A stretch of DNA of 64,000 bases from Bifidobacterium sp. ESL0769 (lineage in GTDB: Bacteria > Actinomycetota > Actinomycetes > Actinomycetales > Bifidobacteriaceae). Shown here in pieces: positions 36,454-44,045 of the stretch. The position numbers and the translations under genes were made by a program. The notes under the pieces were generated by a model. The model ran no database searches. It was not told the DNA's origin and saw only the letters and a list, made by a program, of their open reading frames with translations. Every line of letters starts with the position of its first letter. Positions within the stretch are counted from its first letter, which is position 1. Where the stretch lies: assembly GCF_029395495.1 (NCBI RefSeq), contig NZ_CP113918.1, positions 2,232,001 through 2,296,000 on the forward strand, read 5' to 3'.

Positions 36454-37470
36454 ATGACCGCAACCAAAGAACATACGCGCCGCATATCGCCAGCGTTGCT
36501 TTATGCGTTGCTGGTCGTTGGGACCATCATTATGGCGATGCTTTCGGTCATGTTCGGCTCACGGATCGTGGCTCCCAGCGATGTGGTGCGGGGGTTGACA
36601 TCAGGCGCAAGCGACATCGCCGCGTCGGCGGTGCGTACCAGGATTCCGCGCACCGTACTCGGCATCCTCATCGGAGCGGCACTTGCGATGGCCGGCGCAC
36701 TGATGCAAGGGGTCTCTCGCAATCCGCTGGCCGATCCTTCGCTGCTGGGGCTCAATACGGGTGCGGCGTTCGCCATCGTCATCGCTATCACCTTCTTCAA
36801 TCTCGCGACACCTGCTTCTTACGTATGGATCGCCTTGGTGGGTTCGGCCGCCACTGCCGCCCTAGTCTGGGCAGTCGGTTCCATCGGCCGTTTCGGCGCC
36901 ACGCCGCTCAAACTCACGTTGGCCGGAGCCGTCTTGAGTTCGGTGCTCAGTTCGCTTACCAGCGCCCTTCTGCTGCCCCGCGCACAGAATATGGCGACGT
37001 ATCGCTTCTGGGAGGTAGGCGGAATTTCCGGCGCACGGTTCAACCTGATGCTACCGATCCTGCCGTTGTTCGCGCTCGGATTCATCATCGCATTCGCCAT
37101 CGCGCCTTCGCTCAACGCCTTGGCCTTGGGCGACGAGATGGCGGTAGGGCTGGGCACCAGGCTCACCTTGGTACGCGTGATCGCGTGGACGGGTGCCGTA
37201 CTGCTCTGTTCGAGCGCCACGGCGCTGGCCGGGCCGATCGGCTTTGTCGGTTTGGTCATTCCCCATGCCGCGCGTCTTCTCGTGGGATCGGATTATCGCC
37301 GCATCATGCCGTTATGCGCCTTTATGGGGCCGTTGCTGCTGCTTGCGGCCGATGTGATCGGCAGGGTCGTCACCAGGCCGGCCGACGTTGAGGTCGGCAT
37401 CGTCACCGCCATCATCGGCGCCCCGATTTTCCTAGTGCTTATCCGTCGACGCAAGGTGAGTGAGGTGTGA
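36454..37470 (+). CDS. FecCD-family siderophore permease, subunit 1
   Basis: A 338-residue integral membrane protein of the FecCD family, with eight to ten spans. Conserved stretches are RIPRTVLGILIGAALAMAGALMQGVSRNPLADPSLLGLNTGAA and FVGLVIPHAARLLVGSDYR near the ATPase-contact region. It forms the membrane channel with the next gene product. Its stop overlaps the region where the next gene begins, so the two are translationally coupled. Confidence 0.93.
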   Translation: MTATKEHTRRISPALLYALLVVGTIIMAMLSVMFGSRIVAPSDVVRGLTSGASDIAASAVRTRIPRTVLGILIGAALAMAGALMQGVSRNPLADPSLLGLNTGAAFAIVIAITFFNLATPASYVWIALVGSAATAALVWAVGSIGRFGATPLKLTLAGAVLSSVLSSLTSALLLPRAQNMATYRFWEVGGISGARFNLMLPILPLFALGFIIAFAIAPSLNALALGDEMAVGLGTRLTLVRVIAWTGAVLLCSSATALAGPIGFVGLVIPHAARLLVGSDYRRIMPLCAFMGPLLLLAADVIGRVVTRPADVEVGIVTAIIGAPIFLVLIRRRKVSEV

Positions 37471-37472
37471 AT

Positions 37473-38669
37473 ATGACCATCTCATCATCTTCACCCGCTT
37501 CATCAGCGCAAATCGAATCCGCCCAAACTCACCAAATCGCGAGCGCCCGCCAAGTCTCTGATAACGAAAACTCCATCGACGAAATCACTTCCCTATCCCC
37601 GGAAACAACAGGCACTCGGGCAGAACAGGAACGCGAGCTTCGAGCTCGCCTGCGACGCACACGACGCCATGACCAGCTCCGTTCAGCCTCGGTGACGGCC
37701 GCGCTGACACTCGGGCTGTTGGCACTGTTTTACGCCGACCTCGCCTTCGGCCATGAAGTCTATTCGTTCTCCGATATCACCTCCGTCATCGCGGGAATAT
37801 TCGACGGAGAAACCATCCCCGGTCTAAGCTTCGCCATCGGCGAGCTGCGCATGCCACGGGTCATCATCGGAGCGCTGTGCGGCATCGCGTTCGGTATGGC
37901 CGGAGCCAGCTTCCAGCACTTGCTGCGCAACATGATGGCCAGCCCCGATATTATCGGCATCACCACAGGAGCCAATACGGCGGCAGTGTTCGGCATCGTC
38001 GTCCTCGGACTTTCCGACATCCGCCTTTCCGCGTTCGCGCTCTTAGGCGGATTGGCGACAGCAACGCTGGTCATTTGGCTTTCGTGGGATCACGGTCCGA
38101 ATATCAGCAAACTCATCCTCATGGGCATCGGCCTGGCCGCAGCGCTCAACGCCCTGACTTCCTGGATTCTCATCCGTGCCGACCAGTGGGATATGCAGAC
38201 GGCCCAGCGCTGGCTCACCGGTTCCTTAAGCGATGCCGCATGGTCGCAAGTCATGCCTATCACCGCCATCGTCGTGGTCTCCGGCCTGCTGCTCATAGCG
38301 CTGAACCGTCATGCCGATATGCTGCGTTTCGGCTCGAGCATGGCCACCGGTCTCGGCGTTCGCGTCGCCCCCACGCAAATCGCCGTGCTGCTGCTTGCCG
38401 TCATCCTACTTTCCGCGGCCACCGCCACCAGCGGGCCCATCGCCTTTGTCTCTTTCCTTGCCGGCCCCATTGCCTTCCGCCTGTGCGGCCCCAACAAGCC
38501 AGCCATCGGTCGGGCGGGGCTGGTGGGTGCGTGCTTGGTGCTCGCTTCGGATATCGTGGCACAGCACCTGCCCCAAGCCCACGTCCCGGTTGGCGTGGTC
38601 ACCAGTCTTATCGGCGGGCCGATTCTGGTAATCCTGATGATTCGCATGGCCTGTACGAAAGAGGTCTGA
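37473..38669 (+). CDS. FecCD-family siderophore permease, subunit 2
   Basis: A 398-residue FecCD-family permease. MPRVIIGALCGIAFGMAGASFQHLLRNMMASPDIIGITTGA is the conserved region that follows the first spans, and FVSFLAGPIAFRL the later one. About 70 hydrophilic residues (Ser/Glu/Arg-rich) precede the first membrane span, longer than usual for the family. The start is ATG 37473 with GAGG upstream; a GTG at 37467 overlapping the previous stop (GTGA) is the alternative. Two bases... separation to the ATPase gene is minimal, indicating one operon. Confidence 0.92.
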   Translation: MTISSSSPASSAQIESAQTHQIASARQVSDNENSIDEITSLSPETTGTRAEQERELRARLRRTRRHDQLRSASVTAALTLGLLALFYADLAFGHEVYSFSDITSVIAGIFDGETIPGLSFAIGELRMPRVIIGALCGIAFGMAGASFQHLLRNMMASPDIIGITTGANTAAVFGIVVLGLSDIRLSAFALLGGLATATLVIWLSWDHGPNISKLILMGIGLAAALNALTSWILIRADQWDMQTAQRWLTGSLSDAAWSQVMPITAIVVVSGLLLIALNRHADMLRFGSSMATGLGVRVAPTQIAVLLLAVILLSAATATSGPIAFVSFLAGPIAFRLCGPNKPAIGRAGLVGACLVLASDIVAQHLPQAHVPVGVVTSLIGGPILVILMIRMACTKEV

Positions 38670-38670
38670 T

Positions 38671-39555
38671 ATGGCAACGCTCACCAGTCACGACGCCGAC
38701 CACCACCATCCGGCGCATACGTTCCAGGCTCAGCACGTCGCGCTTTCCTACGAAGGTCGCCAGGTCGTCGCCGACCTGTCCCTTGACATACCCGCCCACC
38801 AGGTCGGCATCATCATCGGACCGAACGGCTGCTGCAAATCGACGCTGCTCAAGGCGCTGGCACGCCTCATCAAACCCGACAAAGGCTCGATTCTGCTTGA
38901 CGGCAAGCCGCTGGGTGACATGCCCACACGTGAAGTGGCCACCAAAGTCGGACTGCTGCCGCAATCCCCTATCGCACCTGCCGGCATCACCATCGCCGAT
39001 CTGGTCACTCGCGGCCGTTACCCCTACCACGGCTTTGCCGGCGGCTGGAACGCCGACGACGAGGAGGCCGTCGCCCACGCATTGGCCGTCACCGGCCTTG
39101 CGGACTTGGCGGAACGGCCTATCGATTCCGTCTCCGGCGGCCAACGGCAGCGCGCCTGGATCGCCTTGGCGCTGGCGCAGGAGACCGATATTTTACTGCT
39201 GGACGAGCCGACCACCTACCTTGACATCGCCTATCAGGTCGAGGTGCTCGACCTCTTAAGCTACCTCAACGCCGAAGAGGGAGTCACCGTGGTCATGGTG
39301 CTGCACGACCTCAATCTCGCGGCACGCTATGCCGACTGGATGGTCGCGATGAAGCATGGCAAGATCCGGGCCCAGGGCACCCCGCAAGAGGTACTCACCG
39401 AATCGCTGTTGCATAACGTCTTCGGCCTCGATGCCACTATCGCCGCCGAACCCGGCACCGAGCTGCCGATGGTGGTACCGGACAAATCGCACTCGCTGCG
39501 CGCCCAACGCGACCGGCGTCTTTTCCGACCCGCAGGTCTCGTCGATGGCTGCTGA
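38671..39555 (+). CDS. Siderophore ABC transporter ATPase, FepC type
   Basis: A 294-residue ATPase of the FepC/FhuC class. The signature is SVSGGQRQRAWIALALAQ, Walker B is ILLLDEPTTYLDIAYQ with the catalytic Glu present, and the H-loop is VLHDLN. The Walker A is odd: residues 50-58 read GPNGCCKST, so the Gly directly before the catalytic Lys is Cys55 (codon TGC at 38833-38835) where the family has GPNGCGKST. This could lower or abolish ATP binding, or be tolerated. The gene starts one base after the previous stop and overlaps the next gene by 11 bases. Confidence 0.92.
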   Translation: MATLTSHDADHHHPAHTFQAQHVALSYEGRQVVADLSLDIPAHQVGIIIGPNGCCKSTLLKALARLIKPDKGSILLDGKPLGDMPTREVATKVGLLPQSPIAPAGITIADLVTRGRYPYHGFAGGWNADDEEAVAHALAVTGLADLAERPIDSVSGGQRQRAWIALALAQETDILLLDEPTTYLDIAYQVEVLDLLSYLNAEEGVTVVMVLHDLNLAARYADWMVAMKHGKIRAQGTPQEVLTESLLHNVFGLDATIAAEPGTELPMVVPDKSHSLRAQRDRRLFRPAGLVDGC

Positions 39556-40624
39556 CACCAACAAGACCGGCGCTATGATGCCGCCAAATTCAAGAAATCC
39601 GATACCAATGCAAGCACAGCCATCAGAACCGACACAAAACCAACCGCAGCTTGAGGAACCAACACAAAACCAACAGACGACCCAGGAACCTGCGTTCCAG
39701 CCGTATCTGGTTCATGTCGCCCGCAAGAAGCGGCTCTCACCTCACTTCATGCGTATCGTGTTCACCGGCGACGAGCTCAACCACTTCGGCGATGACGTCT
39801 ACGACCAGCGCATCAAAGTGATGCTGCCAATGACGCGCACCCACGGCCCCGCCCAGCCTTTATGGGCCGACCCGCTGCTCTTCAACCACGAATCGATTGC
39901 ACGCAGCGGCTGGTGGGAACAATGGCGGGCGCTGCCGCCGGATTGCCGCAATGTCTTCCGCACCTACACCGTCCGAGCCGTGAATCAAAAGTCACGGGAA
40001 GTGACTGTAGATTTCGTATTACATAACGATGCCGGCCCCGCAGGAACCTTCGCCGCCACCTGCCGACCCGGCGATATCGCGACGCTTATCGGCCCCAATG
40101 CACGTTCGCAGGACTCCGCAATCGGCATCGATTTCCACCCCGGCGCCGCCGATTCGGCTCTGCTCATCGGCGACGAGACAGCGGTTCCGGCCATATCGTC
40201 CATTCTGGAAAGCCTCGTCCGCGACTCATGGAGGGGAACGACGGAAGTCTTCGTCGAGGTGCCGTCGGTCAACGATTTCCTCAGCCTCGTCTGCCCAGAA
40301 CACACGGAAATCCACTGGATCGCTCGCAACGATGCACCGCGCGGGCAACGCTTGCATTCAGCACTGGTAGCGGAGCATACGACATATACGACCTATACAA
40401 CACATACGGCGACGGAAGCGGAAAACGTTGCTCCCCAACCCGCACCATTACCTTCAACGTCGCAAAACAGGAAAGCGGACGATACCCTACCCGCCTACTG
40501 CTGGATCGCCGGCGAATCCTCGTTCGTGCGCGATACACGACGAATGCTGGTCAATAATTTCGGCGTTGCCAAGGACCGTATATCATTCATGGGCTATTGG
40601 CGCGAAGGAAAATCGGAATTGTGA
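39545..40624 (+). CDS. Siderophore-interacting protein (FAD-linked ferric-siderophore reductase)
   Basis: A 359-residue cytoplasmic flavoprotein of the SIP/ViuB family, thought to reduce ferric siderophores after import. An N-terminal Gln/Pro-rich leader of about 55 residues precedes the FAD-binding domain (LSPHFMRIVFTGDEL, FRTYTVRA). The NAD(P)H-binding half has GDETAVPAISSILE and, near the end, AYCWIAGESSFVRDTRRMLV. Between these is an insert of roughly 45 residues with a TTYTTYTTHTAT tract that homologues lack, encoded by near-repetitive ACATACGAC-like DNA. The ATG at 39545 overlaps the ATPase gene. It is the last gene of the operon, before element B. Confidence 0.9.
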   Translation: MAADTNKTGAMMPPNSRNPIPMQAQPSEPTQNQPQLEEPTQNQQTTQEPAFQPYLVHVARKKRLSPHFMRIVFTGDELNHFGDDVYDQRIKVMLPMTRTHGPAQPLWADPLLFNHESIARSGWWEQWRALPPDCRNVFRTYTVRAVNQKSREVTVDFVLHNDAGPAGTFAATCRPGDIATLIGPNARSQDSAIGIDFHPGAADSALLIGDETAVPAISSILESLVRDSWRGTTEVFVEVPSVNDFLSLVCPEHTEIHWIARNDAPRGQRLHSALVAEHTTYTTYTTHTATEAENVAPQPAPLPSTSQNRKADDTLPAYCWIAGESSFVRDTRRMLVNNFGVAKDRISFMGYWREGKSEL

Positions 40625-40705
40625 CCGTATCTTCGACTCAAGCGTCTTACCTCCTATAACGACACTCATTCGGCTTCACATTTCCGCTTTATTCGATGCA
40701 AATTG

Positions 40706-40925
40706 TGCGCCAACTGTCATTTTTTATTCACTTGCTCGGGACGTTCATGTAAAACATGACATTTACATCATCTATCTGCCACTTTTTACATGGACACTGG
40801 CAGCAAGCATATAATTGGTGACAAATAGGCAGTAAACAACAGATAGACAGATGCAGAAGCCTACGAAATAGATACGAAAATCACATCTGCCGCATTACCC
40901 AGAGCGGAAAATCGCCGACTCTGCT
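40706..40925. repeat. Non-coding element B, upstream of the nitroreductase gene
   Basis: Homologous to element A at 34707-34925, in the same orientation. The best block is ATGTAAAACATGACATTTAC at 40747-40766, with a GTAAA/TTTAC dyad. It ends about 27 bases before the nitroreductase ATG, so it includes or abuts the promoter. The gap 40625-40951 contains no supported gene; an overlapping 128-codon ORF is a shadow. Confidence 0.7.
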
Positions 40926-40951
40926 TCTCCCCTGTTTGACAGAATATAGTT

Positions 40952-41743
40952 ATGACTGAAACTCAACATAACCTTCGTACCAACGAAACTATCGAAACTC
41001 TACTCAACCGCCGCTCAATCCGCAAATTCAAGCCGGAAGCCATCGACGAGCAGACCGTCGCCACGCTGGAAACCGTGGCACAGCATGCCGCCTCCAGCCA
41101 GTATCTGCAGGACTGGTCGGCCGTGCGCGTCGAGGACCAGGCCCTCAAGGACGCCATCGCCGAAATCTGCTGCCAGACCTACGTGGCCGAAGCACCGCTG
41201 CTTTATATCTTCATCGCTGACGAGCACCGTAACGCCGCCGTCGCCGAGCGCAAGGGCGTCAAGGTCCATTCCGACGAATTCACATTGAATTCCAGCTATC
41301 GCTTCACCCAGGCGCAGAATGACGCCGTGCTTGCGCTACACGCGATGGAAACTGCCGCGTTTTCGCTGGACTTGGGCTGCGTGATCCTCGGCTCCGTTTT
41401 GAACGACCCGCGCAAGCTCATCGAGCTGCTGCACCTGCCCGAATTCACCTACCCCGTGCTCGGCCTCGCCATCGGCAAGCCCGACCAGTCGCCGGCACTG
41501 AAGCCACGTATGGAGCGCGACGACCAGTTCTTCGCCGATCGCTACCCTGCCGACGACACGGAACTGCTTCACGGACTCGACGCCTTCGATGACAGCGTCC
41601 ACAAGTATTACGATTTGCGCAACACCTCGCGCCCGGTCGATGCCTTCAGCGACCAAATCGCCAACAATGCCGTCGACACCGGCGTCTTCAGCCGCTCCGT
41701 CAAACCGGTTGCCGAAGACCAAGGCTTCCGTTTCGACCGCTAA
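40952..41743 (+). CDS. NfsA-type nitroreductase / flavin oxidoreductase
   Basis: A 263-residue FMN-dependent oxidoreductase of the nitroreductase superfamily. The FMN-contact motif NRRSIRKFKPEAID is near the N-terminus, AQHAASSQYLQDWSAVRV carries the Ser/Gln contacts, and LDLGCVILGSVLND...PVLGLAIGKPDQ follows the NfsA/FRP pattern. These enzymes use NAD(P)H to reduce quinones, nitro compounds or free flavin. Because it is preceded by the same element as the siderophore operon, a role in reductive iron release or flavin supply is plausible (inference). No classic ribosome binding site is visible before the ATG. Confidence 0.88.
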   Translation: MTETQHNLRTNETIETLLNRRSIRKFKPEAIDEQTVATLETVAQHAASSQYLQDWSAVRVEDQALKDAIAEICCQTYVAEAPLLYIFIADEHRNAAVAERKGVKVHSDEFTLNSSYRFTQAQNDAVLALHAMETAAFSLDLGCVILGSVLNDPRKLIELLHLPEFTYPVLGLAIGKPDQSPALKPRMERDDQFFADRYPADDTELLHGLDAFDDSVHKYYDLRNTSRPVDAFSDQIANNAVDTGVFSRSVKPVAEDQGFRFDR

Positions 41744-42015
41744 GTTGCGTTAACTCGCGTAAGGTGCACTTTCTCCGCATCAATACCCGAAAAGTGCACC
41801 TTGCGACCTGCTACCCGCACCTTTTAGAAACCATTGTCAGAAAAGTGCACCTTGCAGACCGCTACCAGCACTTCTTACGCATCACTGCCAAAAACATGCA
41901 CCTTACGCAAACCTACGCGCATGTTTTTGACGCTACTGTCTAAAACATGCACTCTACAACCCACTATTCGCACCTTTCAGGCATCACCACCAGAAAAGTG
42001 CACTTTAGAAACGGG
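41744..42015. repeat. 51-bp tandem hairpin array, about 5.5 copies
   Basis: Units start with AAAAGTGCAC or AAAACATGCAC at 41790, 41841, 41891, 41942 and 41994, i.e. 51, 50, 51 and 52 bp apart; a partial unit precedes at 41761. Each unit can form a hairpin between its AAAAGTGC-like start and a GCAC-TTTT-like segment about 28 bases later, followed by a conserved GCATCACTGCCAG-like linker. In the third unit both arms change together (CATGC with GCATG, nine perfect pairs). The first inverted pair (41761-41772 with 41791-41802) may also terminate the nitroreductase transcript. Confidence 0.8.
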
Positions 42016-42048
42016 CTCACGAACATCACGAATACTAAGAAGAACCGC

Positions 42049-42315
42049 TTACCGCCGTCTCGGCTTGAAACCGCGCTTGCGGGAGTGGGGCCGTTTGCGC
42101 TGGGCAGCCGCTTGGGCACTTATACCGCGCAGAAACTGCTCCTCTTTCGGGTCGTGGTGGGTCAGATGCCAGCCGCCGCAGTATTCGCACCGATACACCC
42201 ACAGCTCGGCATCGCGCTCGATGAAGGCCTGTCGGGCGGCGCGCTCGGCCTGGGCCTTATCGTGGTAGATGATCTTGCGCGAGCTGGCGCAACGTTTCGG
42301 GGTGAAGTAGTGCAC
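42049..42315 (-). CDS. Small conserved actinobacterial protein with CxxC motif
   Basis: An 88-residue basic protein. It has an aromatic/Cys segment (VYRCEYCGGWHLTHH) seen in many short actinobacterial hypothetical proteins, preceded by an Ala/Arg-rich helix (HDKAQAERAARQAF) and followed by an Arg/Lys-rich tail (KRPHSRKRGFKPRRR). A single CxxC with nearby His residues suggests zinc or nucleic-acid binding, but no function is known. It reads toward the tandem hairpin array and ends about 35 bases from it. Confidence 0.65.
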   Translation of the reverse strand: MHYFTPKRCASSRKIIYHDKAQAERAARQAFIERDAELWVYRCEYCGGWHLTHHDPKEEQFLRGISAQAAAQRKRPHSRKRGFKPRRR

Positions 42316-42349
42316 GCCCCTACCCTAGCAATGCGGGATTACAGCAGAC

Positions 42350-42395
42350 TGACCGGTTTCTTGCAGTAAGCCACGCGTATGCAAGAAACCGGTCA
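42350..42395. terminator. Hairpin between the small protein and aldo/keto reductase genes
   Basis: TGACCGGTTTCTTGCA at 42350-42365 is exactly inverted at 42380-42395, loop 14 bases. It lies 53 bases beyond the aldo/keto reductase stop (minus strand) and is the likely terminator of that gene. Confidence 0.7.
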
Positions 42396-42447
42396 CCTAG
42401 CAGAAGCAGATGAACGGTTTCGCAAATCAGGTTGACGGTCGGTTACT

Positions 42448-43386
42448 TTACGGCAGATCGTTTCCGGCGGCGACGTAGAGGTCGTACCATTCCTGAGCGG
42501 TGATCTCGACATCCGCACCGGCCATCATTTCCTTGAGACGGCTCGGGGTCATCGAACCCAGCAGCACCTGCATCTTGGCTGGGTGACGCAGAATCCATGC
42601 CACGGCGATCGCGTTCTTGGTGACGCCATGCGCATCGGCGACGCGTTGCAAGGCCTCGTTGAGCTCAGGGAACTTCGGGTTGTCGGTGAACACACCCTCG
42701 AAGAAACCGAACTGGAACGGGCTCCACGCCTGAATGGTCATCTTCTTCAAGCGCGAGTAGCTAATCAGCCCGCCGTCGTGGTCGACGCTCGCCGTATCCT
42801 GCATGTTGACGTGAATCTCCTGCTGCACCATGCCGGTGTGCCCCAGCCCGAATTGCAACTGGTTGATTTCCAACTTTTGGTCCAGCGCGCTCTGCAGCAT
42901 CTCGACCTGCATCGGGTTGACATTGCTCACGCCGAAATGACGCACCTTGCCGCTCGATTGCAGCTCGTTGAACGTTTCCGCCAGTTCATCGAGCTCGACG
43001 AGCGTATCAGGGCGATGCAGGAGCACGAAATCGACATAATCGGTCTGCAGGTTTTTCAGTTCGCTGTCAAGCGCGGCGAGGAGATGAGCCTTGGAGAAGT
43101 TGTAACGGGTGATATCATCGCTCTTCGGATCGCGGTAAATGCCGAACTTTGTCTGTACATAAATCTTGCTGCGGTCCACGCCGACGTCCTTGAGCGCTTG
43201 GCCAAGCCGTCTGCTGCTCTCGCCGGCCGTATAGCAGTCTGCGGTATCGAAGAAATTCACGCCGTCATCCAGCACAGTTTGCACGATTTCGCGCGCCTCG
43301 TCAGGGCTTTTGGCATTCATTCGCATCGCGCCGAGGGCCACGCGCGAGGCTTTCACGCCCGACGTTCCGAGTTCGCTATATTTCAT
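42448..43386 (-). CDS. Aldo/keto reductase family oxidoreductase
   Basis: A 312-residue NADPH-dependent oxidoreductase with the aldo/keto reductase barrel. Catalytic tetrad motifs are visible: FFDTADCYTAGESSR (Asp and Tyr), VQTKFG (Lys) and VLLHRPD (His). RHFGVSNVNPMQVEML and WILRHPAKMQVLLGSMTPSRL are cofactor-side elements, similar to the YdhF group. The start at 43386 is chosen over 43395 because GGAAGG lies at the right distance. It is monocistronic, and the physiological substrate is unknown. Confidence 0.9.
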   Translation of the reverse strand: MKYSELGTSGVKASRVALGAMRMNAKSPDEAREIVQTVLDDGVNFFDTADCYTAGESSRRLGQALKDVGVDRSKIYVQTKFGIYRDPKSDDITRYNFSKAHLLAALDSELKNLQTDYVDFVLLHRPDTLVELDELAETFNELQSSGKVRHFGVSNVNPMQVEMLQSALDQKLEINQLQFGLGHTGMVQQEIHVNMQDTASVDHDGGLISYSRLKKMTIQAWSPFQFGFFEGVFTDNPKFPELNEALQRVADAHGVTKNAIAVAWILRHPAKMQVLLGSMTPSRLKEMMAGADVEITAQEWYDLYVAAGNDLP

Positions 43387-43529
43387 TATTCGCACCTTCC
43401 TTGGTATTTAGCCGATAATCCCAGTCTAGAGCGCGACCGCGAAATACCGTGGCCTAAAAATACTCGTTCATTGCCACAACAGCATTCCCCAACCGTTCAC
43501 GGCGAAACATTGGTGAGTCGAGCTTAGAA

Positions 43530-43632
43530 AAAGAGATGCCCGGCGGAGAGAAAGCCGCCGGGCGAGAGAAGAGAGAAGAAGGTTCAATTATGGGATTCAA
43601 AGAAGAATCTCGCCAGCGGTTTAACTGCTGAC
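43530..43632 (-). ncRNA. Candidate ~100-nt small RNA with intrinsic terminator
   Basis: On the minus strand a TATATT box (43639-43644) in a TGCTG-TATATT context is followed about 100 bases later by a perfect 9-bp hairpin (GCCCGGCGG 43538-43546 with 43555-43563) and a U-rich run (CTCTTTTTCT). Between them is a pyrimidine-rich stretch (CTTCTTCTCTCTTCTCTC) that could pair with Shine-Dalgarno-like purines. No -35 match is convincing and nothing here matches a known RNA family. The alternative is a plus-strand leader encoding the 13-residue peptide. Confidence 0.3.
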
Positions 43633-43940
43633 ATCTTTAATATAACAGCATCTTCCTTGGAGAAACGATATGTGATACTCAAAGAAGTCTGTGAAATTTG
43701 TAATTATCTTGTAAAGATAGGGCAAAATGTGTGACAGGGCACACATTTTCATGCCCAATGGTAAACAAACCAACCGTCAATAAACAACAAACAGGTCATG
43801 ACTCCCGGTTTTCAGCAAAGACTCATGCCCTCATCAAAGCTCAGCTCAAAGCACAAACCTGGCAGATACCGAGTCCCGCATAAGATACCACAGCTCGATG
43901 CAATGCCACAACCAGATACGACATCGCGACTACCTCATAC

Positions 43941-43990
43941 GAAAAAACGCTTTGGCCCCACCGCAAAACCGTTGCGGCAGGACCAAAGCG
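43941..43990 (-). terminator. metG intrinsic terminator
   Basis: CGCTTTGG at 43948-43955 pairs with CCAAAGCG at 43983-43990, with an inner CCGCA/TGCGG stem. On the minus strand the hairpin is followed directly by TTTTTT. It lies 55 bases after the metG stop. Confidence 0.85.
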
Positions 43991-44045
43991 CTGCAGAGAT
44001 ATATTCGTGATTTCACTCGCTTACCTAGAAGGCAGCGCTAAGATA

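Larger units (their letters stand above)
43387..44045. other. 659-bp intergenic region with several hairpins
   Basis: No sizeable gene is supported; a 70-codon ORF at 43798-44010 lacks any supporting signal. The region contains a G+C-rich hairpin at 43538-43563, a hairpin at 43720-43757 (GGGC...AAAATGTGTG / CACACATTTT...GCCC) and the metG terminator at 43941-43990. A 13-codon ORF at 43590-43631 (ATG after AGAAGG) overlaps the candidate small RNA on the other strand. Confidence 0.5.

Noticed and set aside
37877..39259. 460-codon plus-strand ORF across the FecCD permease and ATPase genes
   Set aside because: Different frame through two conserved genes, with His/Arg/Ser-rich nonsense composition.
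41744..42015. 51-bp repeats as a CRISPR array
   Set aside because: The repeats are not identical, the 'spacers' are themselves conserved rather than unique, and no cas genes are near.
41834..42268. Protein with 17-residue repeats encoded by the 51-bp array
   Set aside because: Unit lengths of 50-52 bp shift the frame between units and no ribosome binding site precedes; paired arm changes favour nucleic-acid structure.
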